Positions 16,697 to 24,304 of a DNA stretch of 64,000 nt are shown one piece after another. The notes under the pieces were generated by a model. It was not told the DNA's origin. It was given only the letters and a program-made list of their open reading frames with translations, and ran no database searches. The position numbers were made by a program, and so were the translations under genes. How positions within the stretch are numbered: the first letter of the stretch is position 1; each line of letters opens with the position of its first letter. The DNA lies in the NCBI GenBank assembly GCA_963782885.1, contig CAWALL010000015.1, forward strand, positions 62,001 through 126,000. The letters run 5' to 3'. The stretch is from DATAOG01 sp963782885. GTDB taxonomy: Bacteria; Pseudomonadota; Alphaproteobacteria; Geminicoccales; Geminicoccaceae.

Positions 16697-17218
16697 ATGG
16701 CGATCACCCAGGATCAGCTGCTGCGCCGTCTGGACGAGCTCGGCATCGAGCACCGGACGCTCACCCATCCGCCCGTGCTCACGGTCGAAGCGGCGCGCGA
16801 GCACACCGGCCACCTGCCGGGCGGCCACTGCAAGAGCCTGTTCCTCAAGGACAAGAAGGGCGGGCTGTGGCTGCTGGTCTGCCTCGATCACCGGCGGATC
16901 GACATGGGCCGGCTGGCCAAGGTGGTCGGCTGCCCGCGCCTGTCCTTCGGCCAGCCGGACCTGCTGCAGGCGGTGCTCGGGGTGATGCCGGGCGCGGTCA
17001 CGCCGTTCGCGCTGATCAACGATCGCGAGCGGCGGGTCCAGCCCCTGCTCGACCAGGCGATGCTGGACCACGCCGAGCTCAACTATCATCCCCTGACCAA
17101 CGCCGCGACGACCACGATCAAGGCCTCCGATCTGCTCAAGTTTGTCGATGCCTGCGGTCACCGGCCGCAGATCCTCGATCTCGACGCGAGCGGCATCGCC
17201 AGGACCGACATCGCCTAA
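16697..17218 (+). CDS. Prolyl-tRNA-editing (YbaK/ProX-type) deacylase
   Basis: A 173-residue stand-alone editing-domain protein of the YbaK/ProXp/PrdX family, which hydrolyses mischarged Ala- or Cys-tRNA(Pro). Visible family elements are the N-terminal EHRTLTHPPVLTVEAA, the conserved Lys in GGHCKSLFLKDKKGG, the glycine loop GVMPGAVTPFALIND, and FHPLTN-like NYHPLTNAATTTI near the end. The length and the HCKSLFLKD sequence fit ProXp-ala (PrdX) better than the Cys-specific YbaK. ATG at 16697. It is monocistronic between divergent and parallel neighbours. Confidence 0.9.
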   Translation: MAITQDQLLRRLDELGIEHRTLTHPPVLTVEAAREHTGHLPGGHCKSLFLKDKKGGLWLLVCLDHRRIDMGRLAKVVGCPRLSFGQPDLLQAVLGVMPGAVTPFALINDRERRVQPLLDQAMLDHAELNYHPLTNAATTTIKASDLLKFVDACGHRPQILDLDASGIARTDIA

Positions 17219-17336
17219 ACCGGCCCTCTACCTCATGGCCATGCCGGAGATTTGAGGCCGGCTCGATCTCGGCTAGCATGGCTAGCCACAAACCGGGTCG
17301 TCGCCAACGGCGCGACCGAAGAAGGAGGATCAGCTC

Positions 17337-17768
17337 GTGTCCGGGTTCTTCCAGGAATTCAGGGAGTTCGCCCTGCGCGGCAATGTCGTCGACCTGGCGA
17401 TCGGGATTATCATCGGCGTCGCGTTCGGCGCGATCGTCAACTCGCTGGTCAACGACGTCATCATGCCGCCGATCGGCTTGATCACGGGCAACATCGACTT
17501 CTCGAACCTGTTCATCAATTTGTCAGGCCAGGAGTATCCGTCGCTCGCGGCGGCCCGCGAGGCGGGCGCGCCGGTGATCGCCTACGGTGCATTCATCAAC
17601 GCCGTGATCAACTTCATCATCGTGGCCTTGGTCATCTTCCTCGTGGTCAAGGGCATGAACCGGCTGCGCCGCAGGCAGGAGGAGGCGCCCGAGACGATGC
17701 CGGTGCCGCCGCGTCAGGAGACCCTGCTCGAGGAGATCCGCGACCTTCTGAAGGCGCGCATGCCCTAG
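17337..17768 (+). CDS. mscL: Large-conductance mechanosensitive channel MscL
   Basis: A 143-residue pore protein that opens under membrane tension to release osmolytes. The amphipathic N-terminus (FFQEFREFALRGNVVDLAIG) leads into TM1 with the pore-lining IGIIIGVAFGAIV, a periplasmic loop, TM2 (INAVINFIIVALVIFLVVKG) and the cytoplasmic helix EILLEEIRDLL-like LLEEIRDLLKA. GTG start at 17337 with AAGGAGG eight bases upstream. Confidence 0.96.
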   Translation: MSGFFQEFREFALRGNVVDLAIGIIIGVAFGAIVNSLVNDVIMPPIGLITGNIDFSNLFINLSGQEYPSLAAAREAGAPVIAYGAFINAVINFIIVALVIFLVVKGMNRLRRRQEEAPETMPVPPRQETLLEEIRDLLKARMP

Positions 17769-17782
17769 CCGGCCGGCGGCGG

Positions 17783-18697
17783 TCACGCCCCCTTGAAGGT
17801 GTTGCAGGCGTCGGGGTTGCCCGAGCCCAGGCCCTGCTTGAACCAGCGCACGCGCTGCGCCGAGCTGCCGTGGGTGAAGCTCTCGGGGACGACGTAGCCC
17901 TGCGCCTCTTTCTGCAGCCGGTCGTCGCCGATCGCCGCGGCGGCGTTCAGGCCCTCCTCGACATCGCCGGCCTCGAGCAGATGGCGGTTCTTGTCGGCGT
18001 GATAGCCCCAGACCCCGGCGAAGCAGTCGGCCTGCAGCTCCATCATGACCGACAGCGCGTTGGCATCGGACTCGCTCGCCCGCTGGCGGGTGGCCTGGAC
18101 CTGGTCCGCGATGCCGAGCAGCTTCTGCACGTGATGGCCGACCTCGTGGGCGATCACGTAGGCCTGGGCGAAATCGCCGGGCGCGCCGAACCGGTCGTGC
18201 AGATCGTCGAAGAACGACAGGTCGATGTAGACCTTCTGGTCGCCCGGACAGTAGAACGGGCCCGTCGCGGCCTGGGCGAAGCCGCAGGCCGACTGCACCG
18301 CGCCGGAGAACAGCACGAGCTTCGGCTCGCGGTAGTCGCCGCCCATGTCGTTGAACAGCGCGTGCCAGGTGTCCTCGGTGTCGCCGAGCACGGCCGAGAC
18401 GAACGCCGCACGCTGGTCGTCCGCGGGCGGCCGGGTCCCCGAGGGCGGCGTCTGGTAAGGAACGCCGGTCGAGGAGTCCTGGAGCAGGAAGCTCGGGTCG
18501 ATGCCCAAAAACCAGCCGACGACCAGCAGGATCAGCAGGCCGATCCCCCCGATGCCGCCGCCGCGGGCGAGGCCGCCGCCGCCGCGACCGAGCCCGCCCG
18601 GGATGCCGATCCGGCCCGGGAACCGCATGCCGGCAGGCGTGCCCATGCCGCGGCGGTCCTCGACGTTCTGACTCCGTCGCCCCAGCTGCCAGCGCAT
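17783..18697 (-). CDS. Neutral zinc metallopeptidase (YpfJ family)
   Basis: A 304-residue membrane-anchored putative zinc metallopeptidase (PF04228). It begins MRWQLGRRSQNVEDRRG, the usual family N-terminus, followed by a Gly-rich stretch and one TM segment (about 55-70). The zinc-binding motif HEVGHHVQ lies near residue 165 and the third ligand is probably in ELQADCFAGVW. The C-terminal FTHGSSAQRVRWFKQGL is conserved in the family. ATG at 18697 is preferred over a GTG at 18712 because the latter lies inside the GGGAGGGG ribosome binding site. Confidence 0.9.
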   Translation of the reverse strand: MRWQLGRRSQNVEDRRGMGTPAGMRFPGRIGIPGGLGRGGGGLARGGGIGGIGLLILLVVGWFLGIDPSFLLQDSSTGVPYQTPPSGTRPPADDQRAAFVSAVLGDTEDTWHALFNDMGGDYREPKLVLFSGAVQSACGFAQAATGPFYCPGDQKVYIDLSFFDDLHDRFGAPGDFAQAYVIAHEVGHHVQKLLGIADQVQATRQRASESDANALSVMMELQADCFAGVWGYHADKNRHLLEAGDVEEGLNAAAAIGDDRLQKEAQGYVVPESFTHGSSAQRVRWFKQGLGSGNPDACNTFKGA

Positions 18698-18863
18698 CCT
18701 CGCCCCTCCCACTGCCGAGCCGATCCCCTTTCGCCAGGATCGCCTGCGGGGGGGGCTGCGCGACTAGCACTACTGTCGGGCTACCCGCCTGACAAGTCGA
18801 ACCGGCGTCGGTGCACCCTGCCTTCGCTGATCCGGCCCGATCCCGGCAAGCGCGCCCTTCCGA

Positions 18864-19679
18864 TCAGGTCGGCGTGGCGACGCCGAGGGTTTCGTGCACG
18901 CGCTGCACGGTCGTCGGCGCGAGCCCCAGTCCTTCGGCGAGCCGGCGCAGATAGTCGCGTTCGGCCGGCGTGTCGACCTCGATCGCGAGCAGCGATGCGG
19001 CATAGACCTCGACCGCCACCTGCGGCGTCCGCACCTGCCGGATCAGGGCGTCCATGTCCATCGGCTTGAGCATCTCCTGCCCGATGAACTCGCGTGCGTC
19101 CGGCGCGGCGCCTTCGCTCTCGAGCCGGCCGGTGATCCGCTTGATCTCGCCCTGATCGATCGAGCCGTCGGCCTTGGCGGCGTTGATCATCGCCTGAAGA
19201 ACCAAGGTCGCCTTCGCCTGCAGCTCCTGCTCTTCCTCGGGCGTCTGCGGCTCGCGCAGGCCGATCGGCGCATCGGCGGCAGGATTGTCCTGGCCCGGCG
19301 ACGCCTGCGCCTGCCGGTCGCCGCCGAGCGACGACAGGGCGAGGCTCGCGAGCAGCGCCAAGGCGCCGCCGCCGAGCGCGCCGCCGGGAACGCTGGTCCT
19401 GCCGCCGAGGATCGCGCCGGCGAGCGCCGCGAGACCGCCGACCGCGAACGGGTTCTGCTGCGCCGTGCGGCTGGCGCCGCCCAACATGTCGCGGGCCGCC
19501 TCGGCGAGACCACCGGAACCGCCTGTCCCGCCCTGGCTGAAACCCTTCAGGAGGTCCGAGAGCGGATTGCCCCCGGCCCCGAGCCCTTGCGGGCCGAAGG
19601 CATGGCCCAGACGGCTCTGGGTCGACGGGTTCGTGCCGCCTCGCATCATCTGGCCCAACAGCTCTCTCGCATCGAACAT
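18864..19679 (-). CDS. DUF533 / TerB-like protein (YebE type)
   Basis: A 271-residue protein with MFDARELLGQMM at its start, a long Gly/Ala/Gln-rich middle with one weak hydrophobic segment (LGGGALALLASLALSSLGG), and a C-terminal TerB-like helical domain (LVLQAMINAAKADGSIDQGE ... YAASLLAIEVDTPAERDYL). This is the layout of YebE-type DUF533 proteins, probably inner-membrane-associated. GGGGAGGTG precedes the ATG at 19679. Function unknown; the TerB domain carries the usual acidic residues in ADGSIDQGE. Confidence 0.85.
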   Translation of the reverse strand: MFDARELLGQMMRGGTNPSTQSRLGHAFGPQGLGAGGNPLSDLLKGFSQGGTGGSGGLAEAARDMLGGASRTAQQNPFAVGGLAALAGAILGGRTSVPGGALGGGALALLASLALSSLGGDRQAQASPGQDNPAADAPIGLREPQTPEEEQELQAKATLVLQAMINAAKADGSIDQGEIKRITGRLESEGAAPDAREFIGQEMLKPMDMDALIRQVRTPQVAVEVYAASLLAIEVDTPAERDYLRRLAEGLGLAPTTVQRVHETLGVATPT

Positions 19680-19825
19680 CCGACACCTCCCCGCGGCTTG
19701 GTGTGATCGCCTGCCGATCCATGATCGATTTAGAGCCTGCCGGACCATCGGGGAGTACCTGATCCGGGATTTTCCGGTCGCGGGCGGTCCGGCGCCCGAA
19801 CTCGCCACCATCCGAGGCGCGCGGC

Positions 19826-20713
19826 TCACTGGTTCTGGTTGCGGGCCGCGATCAGGGTGTTGCGCAGCAGGCAGGCGACCGTCATCGGACCGACCCCGCC
19901 CGGCACCGGGGTGATCGCTCCGGCGACCTCGACCGCCTCCTCGAACGCGACGTCGCCGACCAGGCGGTTCTGGCCGTCGGCGGCCGCAACGCGGTTGATG
20001 CCGACGTCGATCACGGTCGCTCCGGGCTGCAGCCAGTCGCCGCGCACGAACTGCGGCCGGCCGACCGCCGCGACCACGATGTCCGCCCGCCGGCATTCCT
20101 CCGGCAGGTCCCGGGTGCGCGAATGGGCGATCGTGACCGTGCAGTTCGCCGCCAGCAGCAGCGCCGCGACCGGCTTGCCGACGATGTTGGAGCGGCCGAG
20201 CACGATCGCCCGCCGGCCGGCGAGGTCGCTGCCGAGCGTGCGGCGGAGCAGGATCATGCAGCCCATCGGCGTGCACGGCACGAGCAGACCCGGGTCGAGC
20301 GCGCTGCTCGCGGAGAACAGGCGGCCGACGTTCCGCGGGTGGAAGCCGTCGACGTCCTTGGCCGGCTCGATCGCCTCGAGCACGCGCGCGCCCTCGATCT
20401 GCGCCGGCAGCGGCAGCTGGACCAGGATGCCGTCGACCCGGGGATCGGCATTGAGCGCCCGGAGCCGCTCGAGCAGGTCCGCCTCCCCGGTCGTCTCCGG
20501 CAGCGCGATCAGCTGGCCGTCGACCCCGACCTCGGCTGCCATCCTGGCCTTGGTGCGGACGTAGGCCCGGCTGGCCGGGTGCTCGCCGACCAGGATCACG
20601 CGCAGGCCGGGTGGTCGCCCGTGCCGGGCGGCGAAGGCGGCGGCGCCGGCGCCGATCTCGGCGCGCAGCTCGGCGGCCGCGGCCTTGCCGTCGATGATCG
20701 CCGCCGCGATCAC
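19826..20713 (-). CDS. folD: FolD, methylenetetrahydrofolate dehydrogenase/cyclohydrolase
   Basis: A 295-residue bifunctional enzyme that interconverts 5,10-methylene- and 10-formyl-tetrahydrofolate using NADP. Family signatures are ASRAYVRTKARMAAEVG (catalytic Tyr and Lys), GILVQLPLP, KDVDGFHPRNVGRL, VPCTPMGCM and the nucleotide-binding VLGRSNIVGKPVA, ending PVPGGVGPMTVACLL. The GTG start overlaps the stop of the DUF167 gene by four bases, so yggT-DUF167-folD are translationally coupled. Confidence 0.96.
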   Translation of the reverse strand: MIAAAIIDGKAAAAELRAEIGAGAAAFAARHGRPPGLRVILVGEHPASRAYVRTKARMAAEVGVDGQLIALPETTGEADLLERLRALNADPRVDGILVQLPLPAQIEGARVLEAIEPAKDVDGFHPRNVGRLFSASSALDPGLLVPCTPMGCMILLRRTLGSDLAGRRAIVLGRSNIVGKPVAALLLAANCTVTIAHSRTRDLPEECRRADIVVAAVGRPQFVRGDWLQPGATVIDVGINRVAAADGQNRLVGDVAFEEAVEVAGAITPVPGGVGPMTVACLLRNTLIAARNQNQ

Positions 20714-21060
20714 GCGCGCGCGCCGGCCGCGGCCGGCTGCTCGATCGCCCGGATCTCGGCGAGCAGCTGCGCGGGCGGCCCCTGAACGTGCAGCACCTTG
20801 CGCCTGGCGGTCGCGCCGCCGACCAGCCGGAAATCGCGCGCCGGCAGCCGCCAGCGTTTGGCCAGAAGCTTGATCAGGGCCGCGTTGGCCTTGCCGGCCT
20901 CGGGCGGCGCCGTCAGCCGGACGGCGAGCCAGGCTCGGCCGGCAGCATCGGTCTCGATGCCCTGGACCGCGCTTTGCGCCGCCCGCGGCGTGACCCGGAC
21001 CGCGAGGCGCACGCCGTCCTCCTGGCCGCTCACCCAGCTCGAGGTCGCCGCGTCGGCCAC
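20710..21060 (-). CDS. DUF167 (YggU) family protein
   Basis: A 116-residue member of the DUF167 family. Conserved features are VRLAVRVTPRAAQSAVQG near the start, VRLTAPPEAGKANAALIKLLAK, and the VGGATARRKVLHVQG strand. The GTG at 21060 is used because it follows the yggT stop by five bases and the N-terminus then fits the family, with a slightly longer C-terminal tail. Biochemical function is unknown; gene order yggT-yggU is common in proteobacteria. Confidence 0.9.
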   Translation of the reverse strand: MADAATSSWVSGQEDGVRLAVRVTPRAAQSAVQGIETDAAGRAWLAVRLTAPPEAGKANAALIKLLAKRWRLPARDFRLVGGATARRKVLHVQGPPAQLLAEIRAIEQPAAAGARA

Positions 21061-21065
21061 GGCGG

Positions 21066-21344
21066 TCAGACGAACATCTGCCAGAGCAGCCGGCGCACGA
21101 ACACCAGCACCAGGATCAGGATCAGCGGCGAGAGGTCGATGCCGCCCAGGTTGGGCAGGACATTGCGGATCGGCCGCAGCACGGGCTCGGTCGCACGATA
21201 GAGGAAGTCGCCGACCTGATGGACGAAGGGATTGCGCGTGTTGATCACGTTGAACGCGACCAGCCAGCTCAGAATGACCGAGGCGATGACCACCCACATG
21301 TAGAGCTCGAGGATCGTGTCGATCAGCCAGTGAAAAGGGTTCAT
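21066..21344 (-). CDS. YggT family membrane protein
   Basis: A 92-residue protein with two hydrophobic segments (about 10-30 and 68-88) around a conserved loop that reads FVHQVGDFLYRATEPVLRPIR and ends LPNLGGIDLSPL. This is the standard YggT half-unit found near DUF167 genes; the family has been linked to cell-shape or osmotic functions. It starts the yggT-DUF167-folD operon. ATG at 21344. Confidence 0.92.
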   Translation of the reverse strand: MNPFHWLIDTILELYMWVVIASVILSWLVAFNVINTRNPFVHQVGDFLYRATEPVLRPIRNVLPNLGGIDLSPLILILVLVFVRRLLWQMFV

Positions 21345-21479
21345 GGGGCCGAACCTGTGCGAGGCGAACCACCCCGGCCGGGTGCCTGGTCCCGACCGGG
21401 CATTCTGTCGGCCGCGGACTATAGCAGCTGACCGCGCGACCGCCAGCCCCGAGCGCGCGCCGCGCCGGCGGCCGAGCCC

Positions 21480-21508
21480 TTGACAGCCCTGGCCCCGCTC
21501 ACCATACA
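21480..21508 (+). promoter_or_regulatory. Promoter of the tandem tRNA-Ala genes
   Basis: TTGACA at 21480-21485, a 17-base spacer, then CATACA at 21503-21508. The -35 is a perfect sigma-70 consensus and the spacing is ideal. The first tRNA begins 12 bases after the -10, leaving room for a short 5' leader. Confidence 0.7.
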
Positions 21509-21520
21509 AGCTCCCGTGGC

Positions 21521-21596
<76 letters not shown>

Positions 21597-21646
21597 ACCG
21601 ATTCGCCGAGCGCTCAGCGCCGAGTCGTCACCGAAGCCGTTGACCA

Positions 21647-21723
21647 GGGGCCGTAGCTCAGTTGGGTAGAGCGCGACGTTTGCACCGTCGAGGTCGTGGG
21701 TTCGACTCCCATCGGCTCCACCA
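21647..21723 (+). tRNA. tRNA-Ala (anticodon TGC)
   Basis: A second alanine tRNA 50 bases downstream with the same acceptor stem (GGGGCCG/CGGCTCC, G3:U70). The anticodon stem is CGACG/CGTCG with loop TTTGCAC, giving TGC. CCA is encoded. I see no separate promoter in the 50-base spacer, so it is probably cotranscribed with tRNA-Ala(CGC). Confidence 0.93.
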
Positions 21724-22083
21724 GGTCCCGGCCTGCTCCTGAACCAGGTCGCAGCCCGCGCCGCGCGGCTCGCGGTTGACGCCGGGCCGCCGACGGCGAT
21801 CCGCCGGCAGCCCTTGAAGGGCCGCCGCCGACTTCGCACATTGCTCGACGTGAGTTGGTACGCCGCCGATCGGGGTCGAGGCGCCCGCCGTCGGCCGACC
21901 TCGTGCCTGCGTTCTTGAGCGACCCGCGGCGCTTGTCCGGAGGCGAGGTCTGATCGACCGCGTTGCAATGACTGGCCCGACCGCCCGCGTCGGGCGGTCC
22001 GACTTCTGGCGATCCCCGGCCTGGCCGCTGGTGCGCGAGCCCGCAGGGCTGCGGCTGCGCCGAAGGTCGCGCGGCGGGCTCTG
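21724..22083. other. Leader region of the TerC gene with a strong hairpin
   Basis: About 360 bases between the tRNA genes and the TerC-family gene. It holds a perfect 9-bp stem with a 3-base loop at 21979-21999 (GACCGCCCG-CGT-CGGGCGGTC), 85 bases before the start codon, without a T run after it. TerC-family exporters are often preceded by the manganese yybP-ykoY riboswitch; I looked for its conserved core and did not see it. No gene-like frame here has recognisable homology. Confidence 0.45.
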
Positions 22084-22698
22084 ATGGACAGCCTGTTCGC
22101 CCAGCTCTCCGCCTTCGTCTCGGTGGTGGTCATCGACCTGGTGCTCGCCGGCGACAACGCGGTCGTGGTCGGCATGGCGGCGAGCGGCCTGCCGCGCGAG
22201 CAGCGCCGGCGCGTGATCGCGCTCGGCATCGCGCTCGCCCTGCTCTGCCGGATCGCGTTCGCGCTGATCGCGGTCGAGCTGCTGGCGATCATCGGCCTTT
22301 TGCTGGCGGGCGGACTGCTGCTGCTCTGGGTCGCCTGGAAGATGTGGCGGGAGCTGCAGCCGCGCGCCCTGCATCTGTCCGGCCCCGATCACAATTCCGT
22401 CCCACCGGTGGTCAAGCGGCCGATCACCGCGATCTGGCAGATCGCGATCGCCGACGTCTCGATGTCGCTCGACAACGTGCTCGCGGTCGCCGGCGCGGCG
22501 CGCGACCACATGACCATGCTGATCTTCGGGCTGGTGCTCTCGATCGCATTGATGGGCGCGGCCGCGACGATCGTCGCCCGCTTTCTGGAGCAGTACCGGT
22601 GGCTCAGCTATCTCGGGCTTGCGATCATCACGATCGTGGCGCTGTCGATGATCTGGGAAGGCAGCGGCGAGGTCTGGGAGGCGGTGGCGAGCGCCTGA
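22084..22698 (+). CDS. TerC family (YjbE-type) integral membrane protein
   Basis: A 204-residue membrane protein with about six helices. The two family signatures with buried acidic residues are VVVIDLVLAGDNAVVVGMAA near the N-terminus and IAIADVSMSLDNVLAVAGAA in the middle; the Asp-Asn pairs are thought to bind metal. Characterised relatives (YkoY, MntX-like Alx) export manganese. The methyltransferase gene follows 26 bases later. Confidence 0.9.
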   Translation: MDSLFAQLSAFVSVVVIDLVLAGDNAVVVGMAASGLPREQRRRVIALGIALALLCRIAFALIAVELLAIIGLLLAGGLLLLWVAWKMWRELQPRALHLSGPDHNSVPPVVKRPITAIWQIAIADVSMSLDNVLAVAGAARDHMTMLIFGLVLSIALMGAAATIVARFLEQYRWLSYLGLAIITIVALSMIWEGSGEVWEAVASA

Positions 22699-22724
22699 AC
22701 GCGGGCGGCCCGGACGGGAATGCC

Positions 22725-23477
22725 ATGATGAGCGACGCCGGCCCCCGCCTGATCGAGCGCTTTCGCGCGGCCCGCGCCGACCCGGGGCGGGCCGTGCTGG
22801 AGGGCTTTCATCCGCTCAAGCACGCTATCCGCTTCGGCGCCGCGGTCGAGCTGGCGGTGGCCCCGCCGGCGGCGCCGCTCGCGGAGCTGGCCGGGCGCCT
22901 CGCGCCGGAGCTCGGGCCCTGGCTCGACCGCCACCTGACGCCGGTCGCGCCCGCGATCTTCCAGCAGCTCGCGTCCTTCGAGCCGGAGGTCCTCGCGATC
23001 GCCAGGCGGCCGGCGGTGGAGGTCGACCGGCTCCTCGCCGGGGGCGGTCCGGCGCCGCTGGTTCTCCTGGAAAAGCCGAGCCATCTCGGCAACCTCGGAG
23101 CGGCGGTCCGGGTGGCGGCGGCCGCCGGCGCCGCCGGGGTTTTGACCACCGGCCGGCTGGATCCCTGGCATCCGGTGGCGCTCCGGGGTGCGGCCGGCCT
23201 GCACTATGCGCTGCCGGTCGCCCGGATCGGCGAGCTGCCGCCGACCGCGCGACCGCTGATCGCGCTCGCCCCCGAAGGCGAGCCTCTCCGCTTTGACCAG
23301 TTGCCGGCCGACGCCATCCTCGCGTTCGGGTCCGAGCGGCGCGGCCTCAGCCCGGAGCTTCGCGCCCACGCCGGCCGCTGCCTGGCGCTGCCCATGCGGC
23401 CAGGGGTCTCGAGCCTCAACCTCGCGACCGCGGTCGCGGCCGTGCTCTACGCCTGGCGTCTCGGTCGGAGCGGTTGA
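22725..23477 (+). CDS. SpoU/TrmH family RNA 2'-O-methyltransferase
   Basis: A 250-residue SPOUT-class methyltransferase. The three knot motifs are present: motif 1 in LLEKPSHLGNLGAAVRVA (Asn and Arg), motif 2 in ILAFGSERRGLSPEL, and motif 3 in LPMRPGVSSLNLATAVA. The N-terminal third is a substrate-binding region that differs from TrmL and RlmB. ATG at 22725. It would methylate a ribose in tRNA or rRNA; the target cannot be assigned. Confidence 0.88.
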   Translation: MMSDAGPRLIERFRAARADPGRAVLEGFHPLKHAIRFGAAVELAVAPPAAPLAELAGRLAPELGPWLDRHLTPVAPAIFQQLASFEPEVLAIARRPAVEVDRLLAGGGPAPLVLLEKPSHLGNLGAAVRVAAAAGAAGVLTTGRLDPWHPVALRGAAGLHYALPVARIGELPPTARPLIALAPEGEPLRFDQLPADAILAFGSERRGLSPELRAHAGRCLALPMRPGVSSLNLATAVAAVLYAWRLGRSG

Positions 23478-23552
23478 GGCGAATGGGTGGACAAGCCCGG
23501 ACGCGCGGACCAAGCTCGATCCTCGGCGGGTTTCGGGCGAGGGAGGATGGCG

Positions 23553-24299
23553 ATGGGTCGTCTGGACGGGAAGATTGCTCTGGTCACCGGCGGCGGACAG
23601 GGCATCGGCCGGGCCGCGGCCCGGTTGTTCGCGGCCGAAGGCGCCAAGGTGGTGGTGGCCGAGATCGCGCGCGCCGAGGGCGAGGCGACCGCGAAGGTGA
23701 TCCGCGAGGCCGGCGGCGAGGCGCTGTTCGTCGCGACCGACGTCAGCGAGCCCGCGAGCGTCGAGGCCGCGGTCCGGGCGACGGTCGATCGCTTCGGCGG
23801 CCTGCACGTCCTCTACAACAACGCCGGCGGCGCGACGCCCAAGGACGGCAAGGTCACCGAGATGGCGCTCGAGGAATTCTGGCGGACCATCGGCGTCGAC
23901 CTGTTCGGGACCTTCCTCGGCTGCCGCTTCGCGATCCCGGTCATGGTCGAGGGCGGCGGCGGCTCGATCATCAACACGACCTCGATCCGGGCGATGATCG
24001 GCACCGCCGGCGCCGACGCCTACACCAGCGCCAAGGGCGGCGTGCGCGCGCTCACCCAGGCGCTGGCCCTGCAGTGGGCGGCGGACAACATCCGGGTCAA
24101 CGCGATCGCGCCGGGCGTGATCCTGACCGAGCGGGTCAGGGGCCTTTTGCGCACCGACGATCCGATCTTCCAGAAGTCGCTGCTCGGCGCGAGCGAGCCC
24201 GAGGACGTGGCCCGGATGGCGCTCTATCTGGCATCCGACGAGGCGCGCAAGGTGACCGGCGCGATCCTGCCGATGGACAGCGGCGCGAGCGCGATCTGA
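23553..24299 (+). CDS. Short-chain dehydrogenase/reductase
   Basis: A 248-residue classical SDR. The nucleotide-binding motif is TGGGQGIGRA, NNAG is present as YNNAGG, and the catalytic residues are Ser in NTTSIRA and YXXXK in YTSAKGG, with the typical IRVNAIAPGVILTE after it. AEIARAE after strand 2 suggests NAD rather than NADP. The ATG at 23553 has GGGAGG at six bases; the ATG at 23547 abuts it. The two FGGY kinase genes are convergent with it and may share a sugar or polyol pathway. Confidence 0.9.
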   Translation: MGRLDGKIALVTGGGQGIGRAAARLFAAEGAKVVVAEIARAEGEATAKVIREAGGEALFVATDVSEPASVEAAVRATVDRFGGLHVLYNNAGGATPKDGKVTEMALEEFWRTIGVDLFGTFLGCRFAIPVMVEGGGGSIINTTSIRAMIGTAGADAYTSAKGGVRALTQALALQWAADNIRVNAIAPGVILTERVRGLLRTDDPIFQKSLLGASEPEDVARMALYLASDEARKVTGAILPMDSGASAI

Positions 24300-24304
24300 G
24301 CGCC

